Source: Myxococcota bacterium (GTDB lineage Bacteria; Myxococcota_A; UBA796; JAFGLY01). From it: DNA of 64,000 nt. The notes below the pieces were generated by a model that worked only from the letters and a program-made list of their open reading frames with translations, did no database searches and was not told the DNA's origin. The stretch is from assembly GCA_024276675.1 (NCBI GenBank), contig JAJRWT010000029.1, positions 62,001-126,000 of the forward strand. Direction: 5' to 3'. Of this stretch, positions 46,372-55,580 are shown piece after piece (the first letter of the stretch is position 1; each line of letters opens with the position of its first letter). A program made the position numbers and the translations under genes.

Positions 46372-46947
46372 ATGATTTCTCCATGCTCGAGGGCAGCCCT
46401 CGCGCTGTTCCTGCTCCTGGCGCTCCCCGCCTGCGAATCCGCTTCAAACTCCAAAACCGACACCGCCTCCCCCCAGGACACCGGCCCCACGGCAGCTTGT
46501 GCTGGCTGGGACTCCGAGTTGGCCGCCATGGAAGAAGAAGTCCTGGACCTGGTAAACGAAGTGCGGGCCCAGGGCTACCAGTGCTACGAGGGTTGGTACG
46601 ATCCCACGGATCCCCTGCTCATGAACGAACAGCTCCGCTGCGCCGCCCGACTTCACAGCATGGACATGGCTGAAAACGGCTTCTTCGATCACACCGGCAG
46701 TGATGGCTCCCAGGTTACGGACCGGGTCGAAGCCATGGGCTACACAGACTGGATGGCCGTGGGCGAAAACATCGCCGGCGGTACCACCACCGCGTCTGCC
46801 TCGGTGCAGGGCTGGCTGGATTCCACCAGCGGCCACTGTGGCAATATAATGGAACCCTTGTTCGAAGACATCGGCATCGGTACATGGTTCGACGCCGAGT
46901 CCCCCATGCGCTGGTACTGGACCCAGGACTTCGGCTCTCTGCTTTGA
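46372..46947 (+). CDS. CAP-domain (SCP-like) lipoprotein
   Basis: The 191-residue protein begins four bases after the previous gene. The signal ends in LPAC and is followed by a Ser/Thr/Asp linker. Residues ~55-190 are a CAP domain: EEVLDLVNEVRAQG, LRCAARLHSMDMAENGFFDHTGSDGS, RVEAMGYTDWMAVGENIAGG, VQGWLDSTSGHCGNIMEP and EDIGIG. The conserved His (FFDHTG and SGHC) and Glu residues of the CAP cavity are present. CAP proteins are exported and bind or modify small ligands or peptidoglycan; the role here is unknown. Two Cys pairs suggest disulfides. Confidence 0.9.
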   Translation: MISPCSRAALALFLLLALPACESASNSKTDTASPQDTGPTAACAGWDSELAAMEEEVLDLVNEVRAQGYQCYEGWYDPTDPLLMNEQLRCAARLHSMDMAENGFFDHTGSDGSQVTDRVEAMGYTDWMAVGENIAGGTTTASASVQGWLDSTSGHCGNIMEPLFEDIGIGTWFDAESPMRWYWTQDFGSLL

Positions 46948-46955
46948 CAGGGTAC

Positions 46956-48020
46956 TCAATCCCGCCGCGGCGGCAGTTCCTTTATGAAAACATCCTGCTT
47001 GGGATAGGGGATCGAAATACCGGCGGCACGCAGGTGGTTGTAGACCGCCGTGTTCAGCTCGTCCAGACCCCGCCCGCGCAGCACGGGTTCGTCGATCCAT
47101 CCCATCACCTGGAAACGCATGCCGGATTTCCCCAGCTCCCGCAACCTGATCCTGGGAGCGGGGTCCTTCACCAGGTACCGGGTCGAGTCGGCGGCCTGGG
47201 CCAGTACCTTCTTGACAAGTTCAAGGTCGGAACCGTAGGCCACTTCGACCGTGCAGCGCACGCGCTCCTTGGCGTGGGGACCGCCCGTCTCGTTGATGAT
47301 CTTGGTGTTGGCGATCACCGCGTTGGGAACGATGATCTCGATATCATCGCGAGTCAGGAGACGAGTGCTGCGAATGCCGATGTCGGTGACACAACCCCGT
47401 TCTCCCGTACCCAGCACCACGAAGTCACCCAACTTGTAGGGAGCGTCGGCGAGGATGAACACCCCGGAGAAGAAATTGGCCAGGGTGTCTTTGGCGGCAA
47501 AACCGACTGCTATGCCCACCACTCCGGCCGAGGCAAGCCAGGCGGTCACGTCGATGTGCCAGGCCAGGAGGAACAGGTAGATGGCCCCTCCCACCACCAG
47601 GGTCTTGGCCAACATCTCGAAGATTGGCATGGTGCGTGTCTGAACGAGACGAAACTTCTCGATCTCCTCCATCCAACCAAGCAGCAACATGGCCACGCGG
47701 CCCACGGCCATGGACCACAAGATGACCACTGAACTCTTGACGACACCCGACACGATGAAGGGAAAGGGCTCGGGGAGGGAAAGGGTCTCGGAAGCCAGGT
47801 AGAAGCCGGCCAGAAGGATTGTCATGAAGGCGGGTTGCTTGCAGACCTCGATGACCTGATCGTCCAGGTCGGTCCTGGTTTTGGCCACCAACTTGAGCAG
47901 CACGCGCCGAACGAAGGAGTTGGCCCCCAGGGCCAGCAGCCACGCTCCTGCCATTATCAGGATCGCCTGGACCCAGTCCAACTGGATCCATCTCTCACAC
48001 CATTCCATAATCACCGACAC
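46956..48020 (-). CDS. Mechanosensitive channel, MscS family
   Basis: The 354-residue protein starts with GTG at 48020, preceded by AAGGGG. Hydrophobic helices lie at about residues 15-35, 65-85, 90-115 and 140-160, and the pore-lining helix is VTAWLASAGVVGIAVGFAAKDTLANFFSG. This is the MscS TM3 with Ala/Gly packing and the FAAKDTLANF linker. The beta domain follows (YKLGDFVVLGTGERGCVTDIGIRSTRLLTRDDIEIIVPN), as does the C-terminal alpha-beta part with ISIPYPKQDV. Such channels open under hypo-osmotic shock. The gene is convergent with the CAP lipoprotein gene, nine bases away. Confidence 0.92.
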   Translation of the reverse strand: MSVIMEWCERWIQLDWVQAILIMAGAWLLALGANSFVRRVLLKLVAKTRTDLDDQVIEVCKQPAFMTILLAGFYLASETLSLPEPFPFIVSGVVKSSVVILWSMAVGRVAMLLLGWMEEIEKFRLVQTRTMPIFEMLAKTLVVGGAIYLFLLAWHIDVTAWLASAGVVGIAVGFAAKDTLANFFSGVFILADAPYKLGDFVVLGTGERGCVTDIGIRSTRLLTRDDIEIIVPNAVIANTKIINETGGPHAKERVRCTVEVAYGSDLELVKKVLAQAADSTRYLVKDPAPRIRLRELGKSGMRFQVMGWIDEPVLRGRGLDELNTAVYNHLRAAGISIPYPKQDVFIKELPPRRD

Positions 48021-48107
48021 GGGACACCCCTTCCGCAGCCATGGATCAGAGTTCTGGTTGAAACGAAAGCCATGAGCAGAGCTGGCGAGACTGTTTCCGC
48101 CTGTGGA

Positions 48108-50075
48108 TCACTGCTGGTCCTGCTCGTTCATCTCGGAGGGCTCGGGGAGAAGGAGTTCTTCCAACTTGGCCACGGTCTGTTCGAAAACCTCCAGAGCCGA
48201 GACGATTGCATCGGGCCTGGTGAGATCCACGCCCGCACCACGCAGGATATCCAGAGGAGGAGCGGAGCAACCGGACTTCAGCATGCCCAGGTAGGCGTCG
48301 CGGGCATCGTCCCCGCCCTGGAGAAGACGCTCGGCGATGGCGATTCCGCTGGAGAGACCCGTGGCATAGGTGAACAGGTAGTACTTCCAGTAGAAGTGCG
48401 GGACGTAGGCCCACTCCATGCCGTCGTTTTCGTCCACCGTGTACGAAGAGCCGTAGTACTCGTGCAGCAGAGCCTCGTAGGTTTCGCGCAGGAGATCGGA
48501 AGTGACCGGCGTGCCCTGCTCGATGAACTGGTGCAGCTTCCATTCAAACTCGGCGAACAGTACCTGGCGGTAGATGGTGGTGCGAATGCCTTCCATACGA
48601 TCGGCGAGCAGGTATGCGCGCTCGTCTTCGGATTGCACCTTGCCCAGCAGGTACTCGCCCAGCAGAGCTTCGTTGGCCGTGGAGGCGATCTCGGCCAGGA
48701 AGGGGACGTAGCGGAAGTCCTGGTAGGACTGGTTGTGCATGGAAAGGTAGCTGTGCATGGCGTGGCCGAATTCATGGGCCAGGGTTGACATGTCGTCGAG
48801 GCTGTCCTGGAAGTTCATCAACACGTAGGGATGCCGCCCATATACGGACGCGGAAAAGGCTCCGCTGTCTTTGTCTTTGCTGGGATAGAGGTCGATCCAG
48901 CCGTTGGCGGGGTCGATTCCCTGTGAGAGTACGTCCAGGTATTCCTGCCCCATGGGCTGCAAGGCCTCCAGGACCTGCTGCCTGGCCTGCTCGAACGTCA
49001 CGACAGAGTCCACGCCTTCCACCAGGGGCACATACAGGTCGTAGAGATGGACTTCGTCGACTCCCATCACCTGCTTGCGAAGGTCGATGTAGCGATGAAG
49101 CGGCTCCAGGTGCTGGTGCACCGTGGAGATGAGGTTTTCAAATACGGCAGTGTCCAGGTCGTCTTTGTCCAGGTAGGCCTCGAGAGCCGTGTCGTAGCCG
49201 CGCGATCGAGCCAGGAAGACATCGAAATCCGCCTGCCCCGACAACGTCGCCGTGAAGGTGTGCTCATACTGGCGCAGAGTTGAAAGAAAAGCGCTCACTG
49301 CCTCGCGCCGGACCTCGCGGTCGGGATCGCGCCTGAACACGGGGTAGTTGGAAAGCGTGAGCTGGACCTCGTTGCCATCGGCGTCGTGGACGAGGGGCCA
49401 GGGGATGTCGGACATCAGGCTTGAATAGGCGGTTTCCACGCGGGAGGGGATCTCGTTCAGGTCGATCTCGGCCCACAGGTTGTCGCCCGCAAGGGAGAGC
49501 ACTCTTTCCGCGTCGTCGCTCAGGACACTGCCACGACGGCGCCGGAGATTGTCGATGTAACGCTTGTAGGCTTCAAGACCACTCTGCTTCTTGTAGGCCT
49601 TTTCCAGTTGCTTGTCGCTCAAGGCCAGCAGCTCGTTGCGAATGAACGAGGTGCGGTCCATGAAGTCCGACATGAGAGCCTGGCTACGCTGTGCTCGCTC
49701 CTGCGCGGCCTTGTCGGTGAGCGCCACCTCCAGGTTGAGATTGGCGTAGAGCGTGACGCGGTTGGTGGCGTCATGGGTTTCGAAATACTGCTTCAAGCAA
49801 TCATACAAGGATGACGGGTCACCCAGGCTGCCCCGGAAGGCTTCGATGAGGTCCAGGTCTTTGCCCACACGTTCCAGCTCCTGCTCCCAGGCGGCGTCCG
49901 ACGGGAAAATGGCGGTCAAGTCCCACTTGTAGACTTGGGGGATGCTCTCGCGAGCACTGTTGGAGTCGGGACTGTACTGTGGTGGCTCCTCGCCCCAAGA
50001 GGCGGGAGAGGCGCAGACAAGGCCGGCGAGGGCCAGCAGATGCAACCTGTGGAAGTTGGGTCTACGGAAGGCCAT
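48108..50075 (-). CDS. pepF: Exported oligoendopeptidase F (M3 family)
   Basis: The ATG at 50075 has AGGAG eight bases upstream and starts a 655-residue protein. Upstream in-frame codons do not carry a ribosome-binding site. The first 28 residues are a signal peptide (LHLLALAGLVCASPASWG), unusual because PepF is typically cytoplasmic. The mature part is PepF-like: VYKWDLTAIFPSDAAWEQEL, PYVLMNFQDSLDDMSTLAHEFGHAMHSYLS with the zinc motif HEFGH, the third ligand Glu in FLAEIASTANEALL, and FYWKYYLFTYATGLSSGIA near the C-terminus. It should cleave small peptides in the periplasm or outside. Confidence 0.92.
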   Translation of the reverse strand: MAFRRPNFHRLHLLALAGLVCASPASWGEEPPQYSPDSNSARESIPQVYKWDLTAIFPSDAAWEQELERVGKDLDLIEAFRGSLGDPSSLYDCLKQYFETHDATNRVTLYANLNLEVALTDKAAQERAQRSQALMSDFMDRTSFIRNELLALSDKQLEKAYKKQSGLEAYKRYIDNLRRRRGSVLSDDAERVLSLAGDNLWAEIDLNEIPSRVETAYSSLMSDIPWPLVHDADGNEVQLTLSNYPVFRRDPDREVRREAVSAFLSTLRQYEHTFTATLSGQADFDVFLARSRGYDTALEAYLDKDDLDTAVFENLISTVHQHLEPLHRYIDLRKQVMGVDEVHLYDLYVPLVEGVDSVVTFEQARQQVLEALQPMGQEYLDVLSQGIDPANGWIDLYPSKDKDSGAFSASVYGRHPYVLMNFQDSLDDMSTLAHEFGHAMHSYLSMHNQSYQDFRYVPFLAEIASTANEALLGEYLLGKVQSEDERAYLLADRMEGIRTTIYRQVLFAEFEWKLHQFIEQGTPVTSDLLRETYEALLHEYYGSSYTVDENDGMEWAYVPHFYWKYYLFTYATGLSSGIAIAERLLQGGDDARDAYLGMLKSGCSAPPLDILRGAGVDLTRPDAIVSALEVFEQTVAKLEELLLPEPSEMNEQDQQ

Positions 50076-50234
50076 GGAGAGACTCCTGGGTTCTGGGTTC
50101 CCGGCGGGGGTTGTCATATCGAGATACGCCTTCTGGCGTTTCCCGCACAAGGCAGGACGAAAAAAGAACTTAACCGCTGCAAGCCCCGGGAACACCGAAG
50201 TATTCACAGGTGAACTCGCGGGCAGGCCCTGGAG

Positions 50235-51032
50235 TCACGAGCCCCCGGGTCGTTCAACCAAGAATGCCCCGAGCACCCGGTTGAAGGCCCTGGGAACCTC
50301 GGTGTTGGGGGCATGGCCGGCATGGGGAAGCAGCACGACACGGGCGCCGGGTATCCGGTCCGCCAGAATGCGGGCGTTGGCCGGCGGCACCAGGGTGTCG
50401 TCCCTGCCATGCACGATGAGGGTTGGTACGTTGATTCGCGGCAATCGGTCCCAGGAATCGAAGGCATCGTGGGCCCGCCACTGGCACGTGAGACCCAGGG
50501 GATCCTGGGGTCTCATGGACCAGTACTGGGCCAGCCTGGGCAACAGGGCAGCCCGTTCCCGGCGGAAACTGGCACCAAACATGGCGGGAATGACGCACTC
50601 CAGCCATTCCCTGGCTCCAAGTTCGTGAGCCCGGCGAAGGCACCCGACTGCCCTGCTGTCTCCCAGCACCTGGTGGCGCCCCCCGCAGGAGCAGGCCACC
50701 AGCACGGCTCTGTCCACACGCTGGGGGGAAGCAAGAAGCAGCTCTTGCACGACTCTTCCGCCGAAGGAGATCCCCACGACGGAAGCGCTGGCCATTCCCG
50801 CACGGTCCATGAGATGCAGCAGGTCGGCGGCGAAGTCACGCATCGTGCAGTCCCCATCCGCCACCCGGGAGGCGCCCGCCCCACGCTGGTTGTAGGTGAG
50901 CACATGGAAATCACGAGCAAAACGGCGCACCTGGTGAACCCAGGTTTCTTTCAGGCCTCCCAGGCCATTGACGAACGCCAGGCCGGGATTCCCTGGATAT
51001 CCGTGCAGCGAGTATTCCAGATGGGGAGACAT
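50235..51032 (-). CDS. Alpha/beta-hydrolase fold protein
   Basis: The ATG at 51032 starts a 265-residue protein; the frame is open upstream but there it overlaps the neighbouring zinc protein in another frame. The fold is clear: VNGLGGLKETW (oxyanion loop), FHVLTYNQRGAGASR, SVVGISFGGRVVQEL with the nucleophile Ser, PTLIVHGRDDTLVPPAN with the acid Asp, and PHAGHAPNTEVPRAF with the His. It resembles 3-oxoadipate enol-lactonase and related esterases. Two Cys at VACSCGGRH are unusual for this group. The start codon lies 23 bases after the stop of the ribbon-helix-helix gene, so the two may be one transcript. Confidence 0.88.
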   Translation of the reverse strand: MSPHLEYSLHGYPGNPGLAFVNGLGGLKETWVHQVRRFARDFHVLTYNQRGAGASRVADGDCTMRDFAADLLHLMDRAGMASASVVGISFGGRVVQELLLASPQRVDRAVLVACSCGGRHQVLGDSRAVGCLRRAHELGAREWLECVIPAMFGASFRRERAALLPRLAQYWSMRPQDPLGLTCQWRAHDAFDSWDRLPRINVPTLIVHGRDDTLVPPANARILADRIPGARVVLLPHAGHAPNTEVPRAFNRVLGAFLVERPGGS

Positions 51033-51054
51033 GCAAGGCCTGGTATCCCGATGT

Positions 51055-51393
51055 TCATGGCTGGTCGCCTCCGGGTGCGTGATACCGATCACCGCCCTGG
51101 GTCGAGGCGGCCGGAGGGTCGCTCCCCGAGAAGCGCTCCGCTCGCCGGCAAACCAGGTGCAGCTCGTGGCAGTCGGTACATTCCAACAGGGGATGCTGCG
51201 CGGTGAAACGATCCCAGTGGTCCTTCTGGGCCACCGACAGGTGCCCGGTCCCCTGGCACAGGGGGCAGGTGTTTTCCAGGGCTGCCAGCACCGCGGAACG
51301 AATGAACTGGGAACGGTTGGGCAGGGCGGCGAGCATCTCCGCCAACGCCTCATCCACCTTGAAGGCGATCATCGCCTGTTTTCGGGCAGCCAT
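51055..51393 (-). CDS. Ribbon-helix-helix (CopG-like) protein with zinc-ribbon motif
   Basis: The 112-residue protein starts at an ATG with AGGAG seven bases upstream. The N-terminus has the ribbon-helix-helix pattern KQAMIAFKVDEALAEMLAALPNRSQFIRSAVLAAL, typical of CopG-type DNA-binding dimers. It is followed by CPLCQGTGHL and ECTDCHELHLVC, a CxxC...CxxC...C zinc- or metal-binding segment. Proteins of this composition act as metal- or redox-sensing regulators. It lies directly upstream of the alpha/beta-hydrolase gene and may control it. The C-terminal ~25 residues are Pro/Gly-rich. Confidence 0.83.
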   Translation of the reverse strand: MAARKQAMIAFKVDEALAEMLAALPNRSQFIRSAVLAALENTCPLCQGTGHLSVAQKDHWDRFTAQHPLLECTDCHELHLVCRRAERFSGSDPPAASTQGGDRYHAPGGDQP

Positions 51394-51706
51394 GGGATCT
51401 CCTGTCGAAGGGTGGCGATGAAACCAGGGAGCACGAGCCGCTGACCGCTGTGGGCTCCATCGACGTCGTGGCCGGCAACAGTGCAGGCTCCGGGCTGCCG
51501 GCTCCGTCCGCGCTGGAATGGCACGACGCGAAGTACCCGTGCCACCCGTGGATTATATACCAATGCGAGGCCACCGCTTCCCGGGTCTTGATGTTCTGCC
51601 GCGGGAATGCGAACATAATGGCCCACACATGCACAATCCCAGCAGTGGATGCCTCGTCCCCGAGCCCCTGCATCTTGAATTCCGGAGCAACAGTCGGAAG
51701 TCACCC
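51394..51706. other. Divergent intergenic region, no gene seen
   Basis: This 313-base stretch lies between the ribbon-helix-helix gene (minus) and the repeat lipoprotein (plus). The lipoprotein frame stays open back to 51518 but without a ribosome-binding site. TATATA at ~51555 and CATAAT at ~51614 are possible -10 boxes, but no -35 with proper spacing is evident. Confidence 0.45.
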
Positions 51707-53212
51707 ATGTCAGGCCCCCATCATCTGATCTCTACTGCAAATCGCTCATGCTACCTGGCCGTTCTTGCTTTTTTGCCGGTCTTGTCGTCCCTGGGTTGCC
51801 CTGGCGCCGACGACGCCGAGGCGGGCGCCGAAGCCGCCTCGTTGGAGGATCTTCAGCGCCAGGTCTCGTCCCTGGAAGACAGCCTGGCGGTCTACGGCGA
51901 TGTCATCGCTCAAATCTCGGAACAGTTGAACCAACTGGAGAGCCGTATCCAGGACCTGGAATCCACCGACCTGGCCACCGAGTCCTGGGTGGAGGCACAG
52001 GGCTACCTGACCACGGAATCGGTGGAATCCATGGATCTGGCCTATGCCACCGACCTGGACGAAATCTCCACGCAGATCTCGGGAATGAAGGGCCTGTTGT
52101 CGGACGTTGACGAGATCACGGACTACATGCGAGTCGATTCCAACGGAAACGTGTTGTTTTCGGGCACCAACGTGTACATCTTGAGCGGAAGCGGAGCAAC
52201 CGACGACGGAGTCGATGAAGGCGGCAGTCTCACGGGCCTGGGCAACCTGATCATCGGCTACAACGAAACCGACGGCAGCCACACCAGGACCGGCTCCCAC
52301 AACCTGGTGATAGGCTCCAACCACAGCTATGCCTCTTTCGGAGGGCTCGTGGCGGGGAACGACAACACCATCTCCGCTCGCTATGCATCGGTCACCGGCG
52401 GAAAGGGCAACAGGGCCTCGGCTCCCTTCTCGGCCATCTGCGGCGGCACCGGGAACACGGCCAGCGCCGACTGGGCAGCGGTGGCGGGGGGGGTGGGCAA
52501 CCTGGCCAGCGCCCAGGGGGCCGTCGTCTCGGGCGGCTCCGACAACACCGCCAGCGCCTACGCTTCTTCCGTGGCCGGAGGCAGCTCCAACCAGGCCACG
52601 GGCGAGACCAGCTCCGTGCTGGGAGGTGAAGACAACACGGCCATGGAACAGGCATCGGCCGTGCTCGGCGGCCAGGGCAACGTCGCCGCCAACACCTGTT
52701 CCACCGTGTCAGGCGGAGCTTCCAACACCTCGGGCGGTTTTGCCAGCTCGGTCACCGGAGGCTACGGCAACCTGGCCGCCGATGCCGATTACTCCACGGT
52801 CCTGGCGGGAGCCCACAACAGTGCCGAAGGTTCCTGGGCCTCGGTGGCCGGGGGGCTCTACAACGTCGCGGGTGGCAGCTATTCCTCCGTTACAGGCGGT
52901 TACTACAACAATGCCAGCGATAGCTGCACTGCCGTGCTGGGGGGGACCAACAACGAGGCCAGCAGCTATGGAGCCACCGTGTCCGGAGGCAGGAACAACC
53001 AGGCCAGGGACGAAACCGCCTCGGTGATGGGCGGCGAGTTCAACACCGCCAGCGGCCAGCAATCATCGGTGGTGGGCGGGTACTACAACAGCGCCACCGG
53101 CGACTACGCCTCGATTCTCGGGGGGCACGACAACCAGGCGACCGGGATGTACTCCACGGTCTACGGCTCCACGGAACAACAGGCCACCGATGAGTCCAGC
53201 TACGCTCCCTGA
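51707..53212 (+). CDS. Lipoprotein with coiled-coil stalk and YadA-head-like repeats
   Basis: The ATG at 51707, with GGAAG upstream, gives 501 residues. The signal ends in LSSLGC, so the N-terminus is lipid-anchored. Residues ~45-90 form a coiled coil (LEDLQRQVSSLEDSLAVYGD and the following heptads). From ~190 to the end are about 20 repeats of ~14-16 residues of the form SSVxGGxxNxAxG, the left-handed beta-roll (Hep_Hag/LbR) of YadA-type adhesin heads. In classical trimeric autotransporters the head is N-terminal and a beta-barrel anchor is C-terminal; here no barrel is present and the anchor is at the opposite end. A trimeric surface stalk is inferred. Confidence 0.87.
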   Translation: MSGPHHLISTANRSCYLAVLAFLPVLSSLGCPGADDAEAGAEAASLEDLQRQVSSLEDSLAVYGDVIAQISEQLNQLESRIQDLESTDLATESWVEAQGYLTTESVESMDLAYATDLDEISTQISGMKGLLSDVDEITDYMRVDSNGNVLFSGTNVYILSGSGATDDGVDEGGSLTGLGNLIIGYNETDGSHTRTGSHNLVIGSNHSYASFGGLVAGNDNTISARYASVTGGKGNRASAPFSAICGGTGNTASADWAAVAGGVGNLASAQGAVVSGGSDNTASAYASSVAGGSSNQATGETSSVLGGEDNTAMEQASAVLGGQGNVAANTCSTVSGGASNTSGGFASSVTGGYGNLAADADYSTVLAGAHNSAEGSWASVAGGLYNVAGGSYSSVTGGYYNNASDSCTAVLGGTNNEASSYGATVSGGRNNQARDETASVMGGEFNTASGQQSSVVGGYYNSATGDYASILGGHDNQATGMYSTVYGSTEQQATDESSYAP

Positions 53213-53268
53213 CGACATCGACCAGGCCGGCGGCGTACCCATCGCTGTTGGCGTTGACAGGTTCAGGG

Positions 53269-54813
53269 TCAGGCGCGGGCTCGGCTCACAATACCGCGGG
53301 CCATCTTCAGTGGGCTGCTGTTCTTTGCCTTGCGAGCACCGGAAAGAAAAGCCCTGGCCAGGTCGCCGGCGGGAGCCAGGGGGTCGCTCGTCATGACCCT
53401 GGCCACCCTGCTGTCGGTGAGGAACTTGAGCAATGGGTGGGGAAACTTCCCGGTTCGGCAAAGGAAAAGAATGGTGTTGGCGTAGCTGTCGTGCCGCTCG
53501 AAGAACATGCGGTCGTAGATTTCGGCCTTTTCGTCGTGGATCAGTCCGTCCCGAGTGGCCAGCGTGTGCAGTCCGGTACCGGGATAGTACACGATGCTGA
53601 AGATCTGCAGCCGGTAGGGCTTGGGAAGCCGTGCAATGAGGCGCAGGGTGTCCAACTGGTCTTCAAGGGTTTCGTAGGCCAGATCGTAGATGATGTCGTA
53701 GTGGGGTGGCGCGGTACGGTGGGAGTACCTGGCCAGGATCTCGGCCATCTTGAGTATCTTTTCGTTTCCCATTGTGGAGCGCCGAAAGAGCTTCTGGATA
53801 CGCTTTGAGCCATGCTCGATTCCCACCTGGATGCACAGAAGCCCGGCATCCACCATCAGGGCGTACTTTTCTTCCGTAATGGTGTTGGGAGAACCCAGGA
53901 GGTAGAAGGGATCTCCGATGCGCTTCTTGTACTGCGCGGCGAAATCCCGGAAATCCTCCAGGGTCCTTCCGAAGAAGGAGTCGTCGGAGAGCCACATGAA
54001 GTTGACGAATGGGTACGCTGACTTGATGGCCTCCAACTCGCCCATGACGTTTTCCACGGAGCGATAGCGCACGTAGCGCTGCCCCAGGTATAGGCCGCGA
54101 GTAAAGCTGTTGCCGCAATAGGCGCATGAATGGGGACAGCCGCGACCGGTCATGGTCTGGTAGCCCACCTTGCCAAACTGGCGAGACACCGTGCCACTGG
54201 ACATGAAATGCCGCATGAGGTCCATGTTCATGGGCCGCAGCTCGCCCTCGTGAAGAACCCAGTGATCATCCAAGGACCAGTCCGGATAAGGAAAACGGTC
54301 CAGATCCTGTTCCAGGAGGCCCGGTGGATTGCGCACCACCTCCGCCCCCTTGCGCCACACCAGCCCCGGCAGATCCGACAGGTCCCGGGTGTCGCCGGCT
54401 TCCAGGCGGCTCACCAGGGTTGTTATGACTTCTTCACCTTCACCGACCACCACGAAGTCGGCGTGACGAATACACTCCTCGGGCCTCACCGATGCGTGGA
54501 AGCCTCCCCATACGACGGGCACGCCGAGGGAGTCCTTGACGGCCCGGGTGACCTGGCGCGCGGTGTCGTAGTAGTGGGTCATGAGGGAGATGCCCACCAG
54601 GTCGGTGCCCTTCATGGCCCGGAGCATCTGCCCCAGAACCCTGGGAGAGTAGCGCTCCGGTGACATCCTGGTGTGACTTGTGGCGCCATCACCGGAGAGA
54701 TCAGGCATGCAGATCACCTGCGTTTCATGCCCCTGCTGGCGGAGGTATGCGGAAATGCTCCGCAACCCGTAGTTGGTGATGTCCGGATAGGGGCTTACCA
54801 ACGTTATCTTCAT
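53269..54813 (-). CDS. B12-binding-domain radical SAM protein
   Basis: The 514-residue protein starts at an ATG with GGAG six bases upstream. Residues ~1-150 are a cobalamin-binding-type domain (MKITLVSPYPDITNYGLRS, VGISLMTHYY, VVWGGFHASVRPEE, VVVGEGEEVI). The radical SAM domain follows with GRGCPHSCAYCGNS, giving the C226-x3-C230-x2-C233 iron-sulfur ligands, and with GIEHGSKRIQKLF and PPHYDIIYDLAYET. The class (anaerobic Mg-protoporphyrin cyclase-like) performs methylations or cyclisations on diverse substrates; none is indicated by neighbours. The cobalamin DxHxxG motif is not complete, so B12 use is unsure. Confidence 0.9.
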   Translation of the reverse strand: MKITLVSPYPDITNYGLRSISAYLRQQGHETQVICMPDLSGDGATSHTRMSPERYSPRVLGQMLRAMKGTDLVGISLMTHYYDTARQVTRAVKDSLGVPVVWGGFHASVRPEECIRHADFVVVGEGEEVITTLVSRLEAGDTRDLSDLPGLVWRKGAEVVRNPPGLLEQDLDRFPYPDWSLDDHWVLHEGELRPMNMDLMRHFMSSGTVSRQFGKVGYQTMTGRGCPHSCAYCGNSFTRGLYLGQRYVRYRSVENVMGELEAIKSAYPFVNFMWLSDDSFFGRTLEDFRDFAAQYKKRIGDPFYLLGSPNTITEEKYALMVDAGLLCIQVGIEHGSKRIQKLFRRSTMGNEKILKMAEILARYSHRTAPPHYDIIYDLAYETLEDQLDTLRLIARLPKPYRLQIFSIVYYPGTGLHTLATRDGLIHDEKAEIYDRMFFERHDSYANTILFLCRTGKFPHPLLKFLTDSRVARVMTSDPLAPAGDLARAFLSGARKAKNSSPLKMARGIVSRARA

Positions 54814-54953
54814 GTGTGCTCCGGTGAAGCTGCCAGACGATCCTGTTCACCGATGGGAAGGAGCGTCGCAGGATGGCACGATAGCGGCGCTTTCCCGGAC
54901 CGTCAACGGCGGGGATCCCGAAAGGAAAGCAGCGGTAACGGAACGGACAGCGT

Positions 54954-55496
54954 TCAGTGCCAACCGTCGACTTCCTCGATCTCCGCGACTACGTCGTCAT
55001 CCACTATCACGCGCCGTTCGAAGTGCCTGACCGCCTTGTATTCGGTCTTGCTGCCCGGCTCATAGACCAGGATGGAGCCGTCTTCCTGAACTTCGAAACG
55101 GTAGACCAGCAGCTCCGAACGGGTGGCGGGCCTGCCCACGAGTTTGCGCTTGTCGTAGGGAGCCCCCCAGGCCATGAGGACCTTGTCGCGGGACCAGCCA
55201 ACCTGGACATCGCCGTCGATGATGGCCTGGCGCTCGGGCTCGGAGTACTTGTAGAACATGTCCCAGAGATTACGGTCCTTCAGAAACTGATTGCGTTCTT
55301 CTTCGGTTTTCAGCTTGAGGTAGGCCTTGCGGACGGGATCCGACATGAAGGGGCGCAGGGCGTAGTAGTGGTTGAACTCCACGTCATCCAGGTGTTTGAC
55401 ACGCTTTTCCCACGCGCAGCCGGCAGCAACATTGAAAAAAAGCGCCGACAGCAGCAACACCGGCAGCAGAGCCGTGACCGTGTTCTTGACCCGCAT
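54954..55496 (-). CDS. Hypothetical lipoprotein (SmpA-like or DUF-type)
   Basis: The ATG at 55496 is preceded by GGGAGG four to five bases upstream, an excellent start. The 180-residue protein has a signal peptide ending in VAAGC and then a helical stretch (HYYALRPFMSDPVRKAYLKLKTEEERNQFLKDRNLWDMF). The segment GDVQVGWSRDKVLMAWGAP resembles the QVGWTKEQVLLALGKPD motif of small outer-membrane lipoproteins in the SmpA/OmlA-like fold. It is followed by LLVYRFEVQEDGSILVY. A role in outer-membrane assembly or maintenance is possible. The gene is divergent from the CotH-like gene, with an R2 palindrome between them. Confidence 0.8.
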   Translation of the reverse strand: MRVKNTVTALLPVLLLSALFFNVAAGCAWEKRVKHLDDVEFNHYYALRPFMSDPVRKAYLKLKTEEERNQFLKDRNLWDMFYKYSEPERQAIIDGDVQVGWSRDKVLMAWGAPYDKRKLVGRPATRSELLVYRFEVQEDGSILVYEPGSKTEYKAVRHFERRVIVDDDVVAEIEEVDGWH

Positions 55497-55580
55497 GAAA
55501 CCTCCCTTTACAGCGCCCGATGGTGCAAAGCCGGCCACCCGTGGCCCGAGCACTCCCCCCGTAACTAATCACTATCAGAC

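Noticed and set aside
45890..46375. Plus-strand frame of 161 codons overlapping the 98-residue gene
   Set aside because: It runs through the Nudix start and an R2 arm, has no ribosome-binding site, and its translation has no domain-like composition, whereas the 46071-46367 frame has both.
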